From NCBI RefSeq assembly GCF_025717515.1, contig NZ_JAJIRN010000005.1, positions 186,001-250,000 on the forward strand: a DNA stretch of 64,000 nucleotides, given 5' to 3'. The translations under genes and the position numbers were made by a program. The notes under the pieces are model-generated. The model was not told where the DNA came from. It did no database searches and saw nothing but the letters and a program-made list of their open reading frames with translations. The DNA comes from Roseateles oligotrophus (lineage in GTDB: Bacteria > Pseudomonadota > Gammaproteobacteria > Burkholderiales > Burkholderiaceae_C). Numbering within the stretch: position 1 is the first letter of the stretch; each line of letters starts with the position of its first letter. Below, piece by piece: positions 44,317 to 53,295 of this stretch.

Positions 44317-45090
44317 TCATTCCAGGCGAGGCAAGCCCATTTCTGCCTGTGTCGCAAGCAACCAGCGGCGCAGCGAGCGGATATGTTCGGGCTGAATGCC
44401 GATCAGCCGCGCACCTACCGTGCAGCAGTTGCCCGCGGCCACGGTCAGCAGTCGCTTGTGCACCACTTGGAGCAAAGGAATCGGCAAGTCGTCCTGACCC
44501 AGATGCAGCCGCACTTGCTTGAGATCCGTCGGCCCCTGCCACTCTTTGGCCTTCAGCAAGAGCCCGGCGCCTTCTTCGCTGAGGTCACGCAAGGCCAGCT
44601 TCTCGGTCAAACCCTGGCAGCTGATGCTGGCATGCTGGAGCAGGCCCATGCTGCCTTTGCCGCAGAGCCGAAAGTGGCGGCGCGATTGCATGCGGAGCAG
44701 TTCGGTTGGCAGGTTCGCGGCGACCAGCCAATTGCCTATGATTCTTGCGCCATGCAGCGAGAACAGCAGTACGCCGGATTCGCTGGCGGCACTGATATTG
44801 ACCCTGGCCAGCGCAGCCTCAGAGAAGGTGACCGCAGAGAGCAGGCAGTCCTCATGAACTCGCACCGCCAGACCATGTTCGCCATAGGTCTGCAGGTCGC
44901 CGGTGGCCATCAGGCGGCCGTCCTTGCTTTGCAGCACCACTTGGCGGCGCGACCGGGAGATTGCGCTCAGCAGTTGGCCAATTTGCCGCGCGTCGCGCAG
45001 CATCAATTCATCGGCCGGGATATGCGCTTGAGGTTCAGCTTGGGAACGCCAGAGTTGTCGCAAGCAGCGGATAGGGTTGCCGATTTTCAT
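44317..45090 (-). CDS. YcgR-like c-di-GMP receptor with PilZ domain
   Basis: The 257-residue protein has a YcgR-N-like beta domain (about 30-130) followed by a PilZ domain (about 132-250). The c-di-GMP motifs are both present: R137-x-x-x-R141 in MQSRRHFRL and D169-x-S171-x-x-G174 in LRDLSEEGAG. YcgR homologues bind c-di-GMP and act as brakes on flagella, or in other contexts as polysaccharide regulators. Here it is the last gene on the polysaccharide strand, overlapping the acetyltransferase by four bases, which suggests control of polymer export or synthesis rather than of motility. Confidence 0.8.
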   Translation of the reverse strand: MKIGNPIRCLRQLWRSQAEPQAHIPADELMLRDARQIGQLLSAISRSRRQVVLQSKDGRLMATGDLQTYGEHGLAVRVHEDCLLSAVTFSEAALARVNISAASESGVLLFSLHGARIIGNWLVAANLPTELLRMQSRRHFRLCGKGSMGLLQHASISCQGLTEKLALRDLSEEGAGLLLKAKEWQGPTDLKQVRLHLGQDDLPIPLLQVVHKRLLTVAAGNCCTVGARLIGIQPEHIRSLRRWLLATQAEMGLPRLE

Positions 45091-45608
45091 AGGGCCTCCT
45101 GCAGCGCGGGTTGACGATGTTTGATGCGTGCGGGCACGCCGACTGCCAAAGCGCCGGCGGGCACGTCACAGAGCACGACCGCATTGGCGCCAATCACGGC
45201 GTCGGCGCCAATCCGCACCGGCCCCAGAATCTTGGCCCCCGCGCCGATGTCGACCCGGTCGCCTATCACCGGGGCGCCGGGCACGCCGGTGCGACGCAAA
45301 CCCAACGTGACGCCGTGGCGCAGCGTCACGTCATCTCCTATCACCGTATCCCCACTGACGATGATGCCGCCGAAATGCTCAATCAGCAGGCGCCTGCCTA
45401 CCCGCGTTTCGCAGGGCAGATCCACCCCGGTTGTGATTTGAATCCAGATCTTCAAGAATTTGTACAGCAGCGACAGTGGCCGCCGCAGCAGGGCGGGGCG
45501 CACCTTGTAGCGCCAGCGCCCGAAGCGGTAAACCGCCATCACCCAGACACCCTGGCGCCAGGGGTCGCGCTGGTGCGCAGCAAAGTCTTCGCGCAAATTA
45601 TTGAACAT
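45087..45608 (-). CDS. Serine acetyltransferase-like (left-handed beta-helix) acyltransferase
   Basis: The 173-residue protein has hexapeptide repeats (VIGDDVTLRHGVTLGL, VIGDRVDIGAGAKILGPVRIGADAVIGANAVV) and the CysE-type segment TGVDLPCETRVGRRLLIEHFGG. It lacks the long N-terminal helical domain of true CysE. In this locus it most likely O-acetylates a sugar of the exopolysaccharide using acetyl-CoA; CysE activity is less likely. Its neighbours overlap or nearly overlap on both sides. Confidence 0.85.
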   Translation of the reverse strand: MFNNLREDFAAHQRDPWRQGVWVMAVYRFGRWRYKVRPALLRRPLSLLYKFLKIWIQITTGVDLPCETRVGRRLLIEHFGGIIVSGDTVIGDDVTLRHGVTLGLRRTGVPGAPVIGDRVDIGAGAKILGPVRIGADAVIGANAVVLCDVPAGALAVGVPARIKHRQPALQEAL

Positions 45609-45641
45609 GATCGTTCTGCCGCTGAGTTTGATCGTTCAGGG

Positions 45642-46619
45642 CTACCAGGGCCGGGGCGGCGCTACCCGTCCGCCCAGGGTGTCGCGCCAGGCCCGCGCCA
45701 GCAGGCCCTGCTGCAGCGTGGACTCTTGCGCCTTTTCCGTTTGTCCCTTGCGCAAGGCCAACAGGGCACGCAGCGCATGCCAGCCGCGTTCCAGACGGTT
45801 TACACACCAGGCTGCCAGCCAACCGTGATTCTTGCGGTAATAGAGCAGGCCGCTGCGGGCTCTCCACAAGGTCAGTTGGGCGCCGGCCTTGGCGACGGTT
45901 TCGCCCTGCACCGTGCGGGCCGACTCGCCGCCGATGTGGCGCACCCTCAGCTCTGGCCAGTACATCACGCCGTAGCCTGCGGCCTGAATGCGGCGGCATA
46001 AATCCACCTCCTCGTAGTACAAGAAGAAGCGTTCATCAAAGCCGCTCAAGAGCTCGAACAGATCATGCCGAATCAGCGCAAAAGCACCCGGCACCCAGTC
46101 CACCGCAGCGCTTTTAGCCGGGTCGGCCCAGCTGCGGTCCAGATGCCCGAACCAGCGTGAGCGAGGGAACTTGGCCGCCAGTCCGCTCAGCACAATCGCC
46201 TCCTGGGGCAGACTGGGGAACATCCGTGCGCTGGGCTGAATGCGCCCTTGTTCGTCCCGCAGTTGGCCGCCAGCCAAGCCGACTCCCGCATCGCTATTCA
46301 TCAAGGTCAGGCCGCGTGCGATGGTGCCGGGCTCGGGCAGCGCGTCCGGGTTGAGTAAGAGCAGATGGCGGCCCGTGGCGGCGCGAGCCGCCAGGTTGTT
46401 GGCGGCCGCAAAGCCAAGGTTATGGGCGCTGCGCAGCAGGCGCACCCAGGGAAAGTCTTTCTCCACCAACTCGGCACTGCCGTCGTGTGAGGCGTTGTCT
46501 ACCACCAGCACTTCTGCATTCAACGGCGCCAACTCATGCTTCAATAAATGCAGCAAGGCGGGCAAGAGACGGTGTGAGTTGTAGCTCACGATCAGAACCG
46601 ACAAGTCTTGGCTGTACAT
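45642..46619 (-). CDS. Glycosyltransferase family 2 (rhamnosyltransferase-like)
   Basis: The 325-residue protein has a GT-A fold start, DLSVLIVSYNSHRLLPALL, then VLVVDNASHDGSAELV, the metal-binding LLLNPDALPEPG (a DxD variant), and WVPGAFALIRHDLFELLSGFDERFFLYYEEVDLCRR typical of rhamnosyl/galactofuranosyl transferases (read in two segments). AGGAG precedes ATG 46619; a TTG-type upstream extension to 46661 is not needed. No membrane helix is evident. The donor sugar is unknown. Confidence 0.88.
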   Translation of the reverse strand: MYSQDLSVLIVSYNSHRLLPALLHLLKHELAPLNAEVLVVDNASHDGSAELVEKDFPWVRLLRSAHNLGFAAANNLAARAATGRHLLLLNPDALPEPGTIARGLTLMNSDAGVGLAGGQLRDEQGRIQPSARMFPSLPQEAIVLSGLAAKFPRSRWFGHLDRSWADPAKSAAVDWVPGAFALIRHDLFELLSGFDERFFLYYEEVDLCRRIQAAGYGVMYWPELRVRHIGGESARTVQGETVAKAGAQLTLWRARSGLLYYRKNHGWLAAWCVNRLERGWHALRALLALRKGQTEKAQESTLQQGLLARAWRDTLGGRVAPPRPW

Positions 46620-46630
46620 CTTGGGCTCCT

Positions 46631-47806
46631 TCAGTTTTGACGGCGGGCGCTGCGCACCCATTTGGCGTTAGGGCGGGCATTGCGCCAGATGCTGGCCAGC
46701 AGACTGAGCTTCCACAGCAGATAGCCGGGCACGGTCAGCAAGGCCCTCAGATGGGCGCGGCCGGCGCGGATCAGCAGCAAGGCCAATCCGACATGCAGGC
46801 TCAGGGTCACCAAGCCCGCCACGGCCACTGCCTGCAGCAGCGATCCGGCCAAGCCCAGCCCCAAGAGCAGCAAGGCCAGGTGCCAGGCCAGTGGCAGCAG
46901 GCACAAATCCATCAAGGGGTCCAGCGCCCGCCACTGCCCGCGCAATAGCGCGCCCATCAAGGGGCCCGCATGTTCGCGCAGCAAGCGCAGGCGCCCACCT
47001 TCCCAACGGGCACGCTGCTGAGCGGCCTGAGCGCGGCCTTCGGGCATATCGCCTCTGACCTGCGCATCGTCGACCCAATGCACCCGCAGACCCGCCTGCA
47101 CCATCATTTGGTGGTATTCCACATCCTCGACGATGGAGCGCGCGCTATAGGGCAAATGCTGGAGCGTGCGGCGCGACAAGGCAAAGCCATTGCCCAAGAT
47201 GCCGGCCGACAAGCCGAGTGCCGAGCGGCCGCGCGGGCGCAGCACATTCCAGGCGCCCAGGGCCACATCGCCCAAGCTGGCGCGCTGACTGCTCAAGGGG
47301 TCGCGCACGCCATAGCGGCATTGCAGCGCATCGACCTCGGCGCCCATGTGCGCGCGCATCGCTTGCAAGAAACCGGGCTCCACATCGGTGTCGGCGTCGA
47401 TGATGATGAACCAATCGGCGTTTTGAATGCGCTCGAACGCGTATTGCAGCGCGTGGCCTTTGCCTCGTTGTGCGGCATCAAAGCGTTCCAGCACCGTAAC
47501 GCCGAAATCGCGTGCCAGTGCCGCGGTATCGTCGTCGCAATTGTCGGCCACTACCACGATGCGGGTGCTTGCTTGACTGCCGGAGTCGCCGCTCAGATCC
47601 GCGCGCAGGCTCTGCAAGGTGCGCAACAAACCGCTCGATTCGTTGTGCGCAGGGACCAGCACGACAATCTTGAGTGGCTGACGCTTGCTTTTTCCAGCGG
47701 CTCCGTTTGCCGGCCAAGCCGCGGCCAGACTGAGTGCGCTCAGGTACAGGCTGCCAGGTATGGTCAGGGCGCTGGCCAAACCGCCGATGCATTGCAGGGC
47801 GTCCAT
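46631..47806 (-). CDS. Membrane glycosyltransferase family 2
   Basis: The 391-residue protein has an N-terminal helix (CIGGLASALTIPGSLYLSAL), a GT2 domain (KIVVLVPAHNESSGLLRTL, VVADNCDDDTAALAR, FIIIDADTDVEPGFL giving the DxD, and QxxRW-like QQRARWEGGRL), then two or three C-terminal helices (LALLLLGLGLAGSLLQAV). Such proteins are processive or polyisoprenol-linked transferases. AAGGAG precedes ATG 47806, which overlaps the previous stop as TGATG. Confidence 0.9.
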   Translation of the reverse strand: MDALQCIGGLASALTIPGSLYLSALSLAAAWPANGAAGKSKRQPLKIVVLVPAHNESSGLLRTLQSLRADLSGDSGSQASTRIVVVADNCDDDTAALARDFGVTVLERFDAAQRGKGHALQYAFERIQNADWFIIIDADTDVEPGFLQAMRAHMGAEVDALQCRYGVRDPLSSQRASLGDVALGAWNVLRPRGRSALGLSAGILGNGFALSRRTLQHLPYSARSIVEDVEYHQMMVQAGLRVHWVDDAQVRGDMPEGRAQAAQQRARWEGGRLRLLREHAGPLMGALLRGQWRALDPLMDLCLLPLAWHLALLLLGLGLAGSLLQAVAVAGLVTLSLHVGLALLLIRAGRAHLRALLTVPGYLLWKLSLLASIWRNARPNAKWVRSARRQN

Positions 47807-49137
47807 CAAATTGCTCCTTGGGTGCAAACTGCACCGCCGGCCTTCAAGCTGGCGCCGACCCCGACCCCGACCCCAACCCCAACATCCGGCAAGGTGCTGA
47901 AAATTTCGGCCAATGCGCCAATGTTCTTGCGCAGCTGAAAGCCGCGCTCCACTCGCAAGCGGCCTTCGGTGGCCAGGCGCTGGCGCAGGCCGGCGTCTTC
48001 GATCAAGCGCTGCAATTGCCGGGTCAATGCGGCCACATCGCCGGGCGCGGCCAGCAAGCCACTGCGCTCATGTTCGAGCAGCTCCGGGATGCCCATCACC
48101 GGGCAACTGACACAGGGCAGGCCGCTGGCCATTGCCTCCATCAGCACCACCGGAATTCCCTCGGCCAGGCTCGGCAAAACAAAGGCATCGGCGCGGCCCA
48201 GTTCCCCGCTGACCTGTTGCTGGTTCAGCGAGCCGGTGAAGCTGACGACGCTGCTCAAGCCGAGCGTTTTCACGCTGTCTTTCAAGCGTGTCATATCGGG
48301 CCCGTCGCCCACCAGGGTGAGGGCAAAGTCGAGCCGGCGCTGGCGCAATTCCGCGCAGGCTTGCAAGAGCAAGACCTGACCCTTGGCGGGAGTCAAACGA
48401 CCGATGCACAGCAAGCGCAGCGGCCCGGGTGCTCGCTCCTCCAGCCTGGGGCGAAAGCGCGCCAGGTCCACGCCCAGCCGGCACAGCTGCAGCTTGGGCC
48501 ATTGCGTGGGCGGGGTCAGGCGCATCAACTGGCTGCGAGCGAACTGGCTGATGCAGACAACCTGGTCGGCGCTGTGCACCTTCTGGCGCAACAGTTGGCC
48601 GGGCACATCGTCGAACTCGTCCGGTCCGTGAATCGTGATGGACAGGCCGGCGCCGCTGAGCGTCTTGACCAGCATGCCGACCGTTGCCGCCGCATTGCCG
48701 AAATGGACATGCAAATGCTTGAGTTGGCGGCGCTCCATCCAGCGCACCACCATGGCGGCCTCGACCGCATAGGCCAGCGCATAGAGGCGCTTGAAACCCT
48801 GGCCCATGCCCAGCGCCCCATAAACGGTGCGGGCCAGGGCCAGCGGTCTTGTCAGCAGCATCTTCAACAACGCCAACAGCGCGCCGGGCAGGCCATGCTG
48901 CTTGATGCCGTAGGTGTGGCTCGCCTCCTCGTGCTCGTCCGGGCTCATGTCGGCGCGGTCGCGGTCGGGGGCGTTGATGGATGCCACCTCGACGCGCATG
49001 CCCAGCGCGCGCAAGCCCATCACCTCGCGCAGGATGAAGGTATGCGAGACGGCCGGATAGCGGCTGACCAGATAGGCGATGGCGCCGAGCTCCTCGTCGG
49101 CGACGCCGCGAGTGCTTGGGGGGCGGGGGTTGTGCAT
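47806..49137 (-). CDS. Glycosyltransferase family 4 (GT-B fold)
   Basis: The 443-residue protein has the GT-B fold of group 1 transferases: AIAYLVSRYPAVSHTFILREV at the start, SITIHGPDEFDDVPG, the C-domain LLCIGRLTPAKGQVLLLQA, and the nucleotide-sugar motif LPSLAEGIPVVLMEAMASGLP (E-x7-E). It resembles exopolysaccharide transferases such as WcaL/AmsK. The last residues are a Val-Gly repeat encoded by a short tandem DNA repeat. AAGGAA precedes ATG 49137. Donor unknown. Confidence 0.9.
   Translation of the reverse strand: MHNPRPPSTRGVADEELGAIAYLVSRYPAVSHTFILREVMGLRALGMRVEVASINAPDRDRADMSPDEHEEASHTYGIKQHGLPGALLALLKMLLTRPLALARTVYGALGMGQGFKRLYALAYAVEAAMVVRWMERRQLKHLHVHFGNAAATVGMLVKTLSGAGLSITIHGPDEFDDVPGQLLRQKVHSADQVVCISQFARSQLMRLTPPTQWPKLQLCRLGVDLARFRPRLEERAPGPLRLLCIGRLTPAKGQVLLLQACAELRQRRLDFALTLVGDGPDMTRLKDSVKTLGLSSVVSFTGSLNQQQVSGELGRADAFVLPSLAEGIPVVLMEAMASGLPCVSCPVMGIPELLEHERSGLLAAPGDVAALTRQLQRLIEDAGLRQRLATEGRLRVERGFQLRKNIGALAEIFSTLPDVGVGVGVGVGASLKAGGAVCTQGAI
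47856..47884. repeat. Hexanucleotide repeat in a glycosyltransferase gene
   Basis: Nearly five copies of CGACCC/CAACCC run in tandem, encoding Val-Gly repeats at the C-terminus of the minus-strand glycosyltransferase. Changes in copy number would stay in frame. Confidence 0.7.
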
Positions 49138-49240
49138 GGGGGCTTCCTTGCTCGAACTGCCAGGGCTTTGGCATGACTCGATTAAAGGGCTTGCGAGGTC
49201 CGAAGTTGTGGCAAGACTGCAAACCCTGCCGGCTTGCTGC

Positions 49241-50527
49241 TCAAGCCGGCGTCACGCTGGCCAAGACGTTTGAATACACCGCCTCGGCCGCATCCAGCTT
49301 GGCGGCCCAGCTGTGCCGGGCCAAGACGCGCTGGCGGCCACACTCACCTTTGGCGCGGGCCAGTTCGGGGGCGGCGTGGGCCTCAAGAAGTGCCGCCTGC
49401 AGCCCGGCAACGGCCGTCTCGGTGTCATCCATGGGCACGCACCAACCCACTTGCTCGTCCACGATCTCGGCCGGTCCGCCAAACTTCATCGCGATGACGG
49501 GCCGCCCGCAGGCCATCGCTTCAAGCAGCACGGCGCCGCCCGATTCGCGCACCGAGGGCAGGCAAAAAACCTGGCAGCGTTGCATGGCCTCGGCCACCCC
49601 CGGCGCAGCCAGTGCACCGCGCCAGTTGATGCAGCCGCTCAAACCCAATGCTTCGGCATCGGCCTGCCATTGCGCCCGCATCGGGCCCTCGCCCACCACC
49701 TCCAGCTCAAAGCGGGTGCCGCCTACCTGCAGCCGCGCCATCGCCCGCAGCAGCAGCGGCAAGGCCTTGACGGCAACCAGGCGGCCGACGAAACAGATCC
49801 GTAACGCATTGCCTTGGCGGTAGGAGTGCGCCGGTACCGCCGCGCAATTGAAGGCCTGCGGATCAACGCCGTTCTCCAGCATATTGATGGCGCTGGATCG
49901 CTGGCGGGATGGCAGCGCGGCGCGGGTGGCGGCGGTTGCCACCAGCACCGCCCGGCTATGGCGCAACGAGCCCAACACCGCCTCAAGCAGACGCGGCAGC
50001 AGCCGCAAGCGGCTCAAGCCCATTGCGTCGTCGCGCAGCAGGCTCTCAAAACCCGCCGGTACCGGCAAGCCGCAGTTGAGCGGGCCGCGCACCACCGGCA
50101 AGCCCAGTCGGTGCAGCCGGGTCGGCGCCGACACCGTCACCGGGGTCACCAGGTGCAGCAATTGCCAGGCCTGGCTTGCGGCTTGCTGCCCTTGCAGCAA
50201 GCTGAGCCGGCGCAGCGCCAAGGCGTCGAACAAAAACCAGTCCAGTTGCGACAGCATGAAGACCGCATGCTCGCTGCGCGGAAACAGGCGTTTGGCCAAG
50301 CGGTACAAGGGGCCGGCGAACCATTCGGTGTCGATATAGATGACGCGCGCCTGGGCCGGCAAGGGCGGCGCGGCCTCGATGGCGGCGCGGTTGCGCACAT
50401 GGGTGACCAGGGTGGTCGGGCGGCGCTCAGTCATGCCGCTGAACCATTGCCAGCCGATCTGCGACACCGAGCCCAGGCCGGGGCCGCATTGGTAGGCCAC
50501 CATCAGCAAGGGGGCGGCGGCGCTCAT
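49241..50527 (-). CDS. Glycosyltransferase family 4 (GT-B fold)
   Basis: The 428-residue protein starts LLMVAYQCGPGLGSVSQIGW, a glycine-rich N-terminal loop, and has a standard GT4 C-domain: LRICFVGRLVAVKALPLLLRA, VVGEGPMRAQW, and CLPSVRESGGAVLLEAMACGRP (E-x7-E). GGAGG lies six bases before ATG 50527. The frame is open far upstream to 51064, but that part overlaps the acyltransferase gene and is spurious. It overlaps the upstream acyltransferase stop by four bases. Confidence 0.9.
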   Translation of the reverse strand: MSAAAPLLMVAYQCGPGLGSVSQIGWQWFSGMTERRPTTLVTHVRNRAAIEAAPPLPAQARVIYIDTEWFAGPLYRLAKRLFPRSEHAVFMLSQLDWFLFDALALRRLSLLQGQQAASQAWQLLHLVTPVTVSAPTRLHRLGLPVVRGPLNCGLPVPAGFESLLRDDAMGLSRLRLLPRLLEAVLGSLRHSRAVLVATAATRAALPSRQRSSAINMLENGVDPQAFNCAAVPAHSYRQGNALRICFVGRLVAVKALPLLLRAMARLQVGGTRFELEVVGEGPMRAQWQADAEALGLSGCINWRGALAAPGVAEAMQRCQVFCLPSVRESGGAVLLEAMACGRPVIAMKFGGPAEIVDEQVGWCVPMDDTETAVAGLQAALLEAHAAPELARAKGECGRQRVLARHSWAAKLDAAEAVYSNVLASVTPA

Positions 50528-51108
50528 GCGGCCTCCACCTTGCGTCTCGCCAAGGGGCGGGCCGGCACACCGCCGACCCGCTCGCCGGCCGCCACATCCC
50601 GGTTGACCACCGCATTGGCGGCCACCACCGCGCCGTCGCCGATGCTGACGCCGGCCAGAACCACCGCACCGCGCCCGATCCAGACCTCGCGCCCTATCGT
50701 GATCGGCGCCGCGAGGTGGCCGCAATCGCGCAGCGGCCCTTGCCCGCGCAGGTGGTTGGCGTCGCGCAGGCTGGCGTATTCGCCAATCATGCTGCCCGCG
50801 CCGATGCTGAGCCCGGCATAGGCAACCAGATGTACGCCGCGTGACAGCACCACCCGGTCGCCGATGCTGATGTGGCCGGCTTCGCGGGTCTCCCAGTACT
50901 GGCCCGGGTAGAGGTAGAGCTGCCGGCCCAGGTCGATGCGGCGCGTGCCGTGCAGTTCCACCGTCCCCAGGCTGACCACCGAGGAGTCGACTGCAGGGCC
51001 CAAGTCGGCCCGCAGTCGGGCGTGAGACCACAGGCGCAGGCAGGCCGGCCCGAGCCGATTGCACAGCCGCGCCAAGGGCAGAAGCAAAGCGGTCAACAGC
51101 GCTTTCAT
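50524..51108 (-). CDS. Hexapeptide-repeat acyltransferase
   Basis: The 194-residue protein begins with a short hydrophobic segment (ALLTALLLPLARLC) and continues with left-handed beta-helix repeats (ISIGDRVVLSRGVHLVAYAGLSIGAGSMIGE, ending with VWIGRGAVVLAGVSIGDGAVV). It resembles WcaF/WbbJ-type sugar O-acetyltransferases with a conserved DANH catalytic histidine region. AGGTGA precedes ATG 51108. It overlaps both neighbours by one to four bases, so it belongs to the polysaccharide operon. Confidence 0.87.
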   Translation of the reverse strand: MKALLTALLLPLARLCNRLGPACLRLWSHARLRADLGPAVDSSVVSLGTVELHGTRRIDLGRQLYLYPGQYWETREAGHISIGDRVVLSRGVHLVAYAGLSIGAGSMIGEYASLRDANHLRGQGPLRDCGHLAAPITIGREVWIGRGAVVLAGVSIGDGAVVAANAVVNRDVAAGERVGGVPARPLARRKVEAA

Positions 51109-52124
51109 CACATCACCTGCTTGTATTCGATCAGGCTGGGTGCTTGGCGCGTGCGCTGCAAACGCCACCAGTGCAGTTGGCCGAACAAGATCGGGATCTG
51201 CTGCAGATGGGAGTGCAACGCGTAACACCAAGCCAGCACGGCGCTTTGCGGGCATTTCCAGCGGCAGCGCTGTGCGGAGCGCCCCAGTAAAAAGAGGCTG
51301 AACAGCAGCCAGGCAGCAGCCAGCCAAGGCAGCCATGCCAAGCTCATCCCGAGCACCAGCGGCCAGGCCAGCAAGGCCGCCGCATGGCGGCGATTGCGCT
51401 GCACCTCGGCCGACCAGAGCGGGTCGGCCGTGCGCCGATAGCGCGCCGCGACCTGCGCGTAGGCCAGTCCGGCCCGTTCGGCCCGCCGCCACCAGGCGCG
51501 CAGCGTCGTGATGGCCAGATCATGCCTGGTCATCGGCGTGTCGAGATGCTCGATCTGCCAGCCGAGTTCGCGCAGGCGCCGGCTCAGTTCGGGCTCCTCG
51601 CCGGCCACCAGTTGATCGTCAAAGCCGTCAACGATAGCCAGTGCAATCCGCCGCACCAGCGCATCGCCGCCGAAGTAGGGCACGCGCCCGGCATCAAAGA
51701 TCCAGTCGAGATCCAGCACCCTTGTATAGATCGATTGGCGTGGATTCATCTCCCGTCTGTGGCCCCAGACCGCCGCCACGCAGGGGTCGGCCAAGGAGGG
51801 CAAGGCTTGCGACAGAAAGTGCGGCTCCAGCAAGGTGTCGCCGTCCAGGAACAGCACCAGATTTCCTCTTGCGGCCCGCCAGCCGATATTGCGGCCTGCC
51901 GCGGCGCAGGGCTTGGCGTCACCCAAGCCATAGACCGCAGCGCCCATGCTGCGCGCCAAGGCCGGGCTGCCGTCTTGCGAATGAGAGTCCACATAGATCA
52001 GCTCGCGCCGCAGGCCTAACCAGTCGGCCGCATGGACCGATGCCAGGCAGGCCTGCAGGCGTTCGCCTTCGTTGCGGCCTATCACCACCACCGAGATGTC
52101 AATGGTCGGGTCTTGATGGTTCAT
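51108..52124 (-). CDS. Glycosyltransferase family 2
   Basis: The 338-residue protein has ISVVVIGRNEGERLQACLASV, IYVDSHSQDGSPALA, LVLFLDGDTLLEPHFL (DGD metal site) and the acceptor-side GGDALVRRIALAIVDGFDDQLVAGEEPELS. Two hydrophobic stretches near 255-290 may anchor it. It overlaps genes on both sides (ATGA at the 5' end). The sugar is unknown. Confidence 0.9.
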   Translation of the reverse strand: MNHQDPTIDISVVVIGRNEGERLQACLASVHAADWLGLRRELIYVDSHSQDGSPALARSMGAAVYGLGDAKPCAAAGRNIGWRAARGNLVLFLDGDTLLEPHFLSQALPSLADPCVAAVWGHRREMNPRQSIYTRVLDLDWIFDAGRVPYFGGDALVRRIALAIVDGFDDQLVAGEEPELSRRLRELGWQIEHLDTPMTRHDLAITTLRAWWRRAERAGLAYAQVAARYRRTADPLWSAEVQRNRRHAAALLAWPLVLGMSLAWLPWLAAAWLLFSLFLLGRSAQRCRWKCPQSAVLAWCYALHSHLQQIPILFGQLHWWRLQRTRQAPSLIEYKQVM

Positions 52125-53179
52125 GCTGCACCTCGCAGGAGTTGGACATAACGTGGCAACAGGCGCCGGGGGTTGAAATCCTGCTCCAGCGAGCGCTGGC
52201 CCGCTGCGGCGCGCCGGTTCAAATCAGCCGCGCTGGCCCGGCTGATTTGCAGCAGGCGTTGACCCAGGGCTACGGCGTCATTGGCGCTGAAATGCCAGCC
52301 GTTATCGCCATGGCGAACGATTTCGGCGGCGCCGCCGCTGTTGGGTACCAAAACCGGCACGCCGGCCTCGAAGGCCTCCAGCAAGACCAGCCCGAACGGC
52401 TCCTCTGGGCAGGTGTGCAGCAGCAAATCTGCCGTGGCCAAGGCCTGGGAAGCGTCGGCCACAAAGCCGTGCAGACGGACATTGGGGTGTTTGCGGGCGC
52501 GCTGGCGCAGCAGCTCGGCCTCCTCGCCGGAACCGTAGACATCAAAGTGCAGCTGGCTCAGCTCGGGCGTGCGGTCCAGCGCATCCAGCAGCAGGCCGAC
52601 ACGCTTGATGCGGTCCAACCGGGTGAGCATCAAGACGCGCCTGAGTCCGCCCTGTTCGAAGCGCGGGCGCAAGGGCCTTTTTTGCTGCGCTTCATCACGC
52701 GGGGGGAGGAAGTTATGGATCACCTCGATCCGGTGCTGTGGCACCCCATGTGCCAACAGGCGCTGGCGCACGAAGTCTGAAACCGCGACTTGCTTGATTT
52801 GCCAGCCGGACAATAGACGTTTGCGGCCATAACTTAATAATTCATCGGTTCCTCCGTGCACCATATGCAGATGCGCACCGCGCCCGAGGCACAGGCGCTG
52901 CAGCAGCCGACCGGCAATCGCCTGCCAGACGCCGGTCGTCAATAAAGCGCTGTGCGGATGCTTGAGCAAATGCCGCAGCAGCATGATCAGCATGGATGCC
53001 CGGCTGTGCGCAACCTGGCTTCGCAGGCCGGCGCTGCGGGCGGCTTCATGCACGGGGCCCGGCGGGGCGATCAGCAGGCCGTCAAACTGCTCGCGCAGCG
53101 CTTCGACGGTGGCCAGCGCCATGCGCTCGGTGCCGAACAGTTGTCCGCTGTGCAGGACATAGGCCAAGTTGGGCAGCAT
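52121..53179 (-). CDS. Glycosyltransferase family 4 (GT-B fold)
   Basis: The 352-residue protein starts LAYVLHSGQLFGTERMALATV, a GT-B N-domain loop, and has VLMLTRLDRIKRVGLLLDAL, VYGSGEEAELL and HTCPEEPFGLVLLEAFEAGVPVLV (E-x7-E) in the C-domain. GGAGG sits at good spacing before ATG 53179. It is the first of the run of glycosyltransferase genes after the regulatory gene at 53296. Confidence 0.9.
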   Translation of the reverse strand: MLPNLAYVLHSGQLFGTERMALATVEALREQFDGLLIAPPGPVHEAARSAGLRSQVAHSRASMLIMLLRHLLKHPHSALLTTGVWQAIAGRLLQRLCLGRGAHLHMVHGGTDELLSYGRKRLLSGWQIKQVAVSDFVRQRLLAHGVPQHRIEVIHNFLPPRDEAQQKRPLRPRFEQGGLRRVLMLTRLDRIKRVGLLLDALDRTPELSQLHFDVYGSGEEAELLRQRARKHPNVRLHGFVADASQALATADLLLHTCPEEPFGLVLLEAFEAGVPVLVPNSGGAAEIVRHGDNGWHFSANDAVALGQRLLQISRASAADLNRRAAAGQRSLEQDFNPRRLLPRYVQLLRGAA

Positions 53180-53295
53180 GTGAAGCCTCCTCGCGTGATG
53201 TGCAGGACTTCATTTAAGCGCCGCCGCCCTGAATAGATGTCACAGCATTGCAAACTGTCTGGTCTTGGCGCTCGCTGCGCGCCCGGCCGAGCCGC

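Noticed and set aside
45087-45608. Serine acetyltransferase CysE of cysteine synthesis
   Set aside because: The protein lacks the N-terminal CysE domain and lies in a polysaccharide operon; sugar O-acetylation is the better reading.
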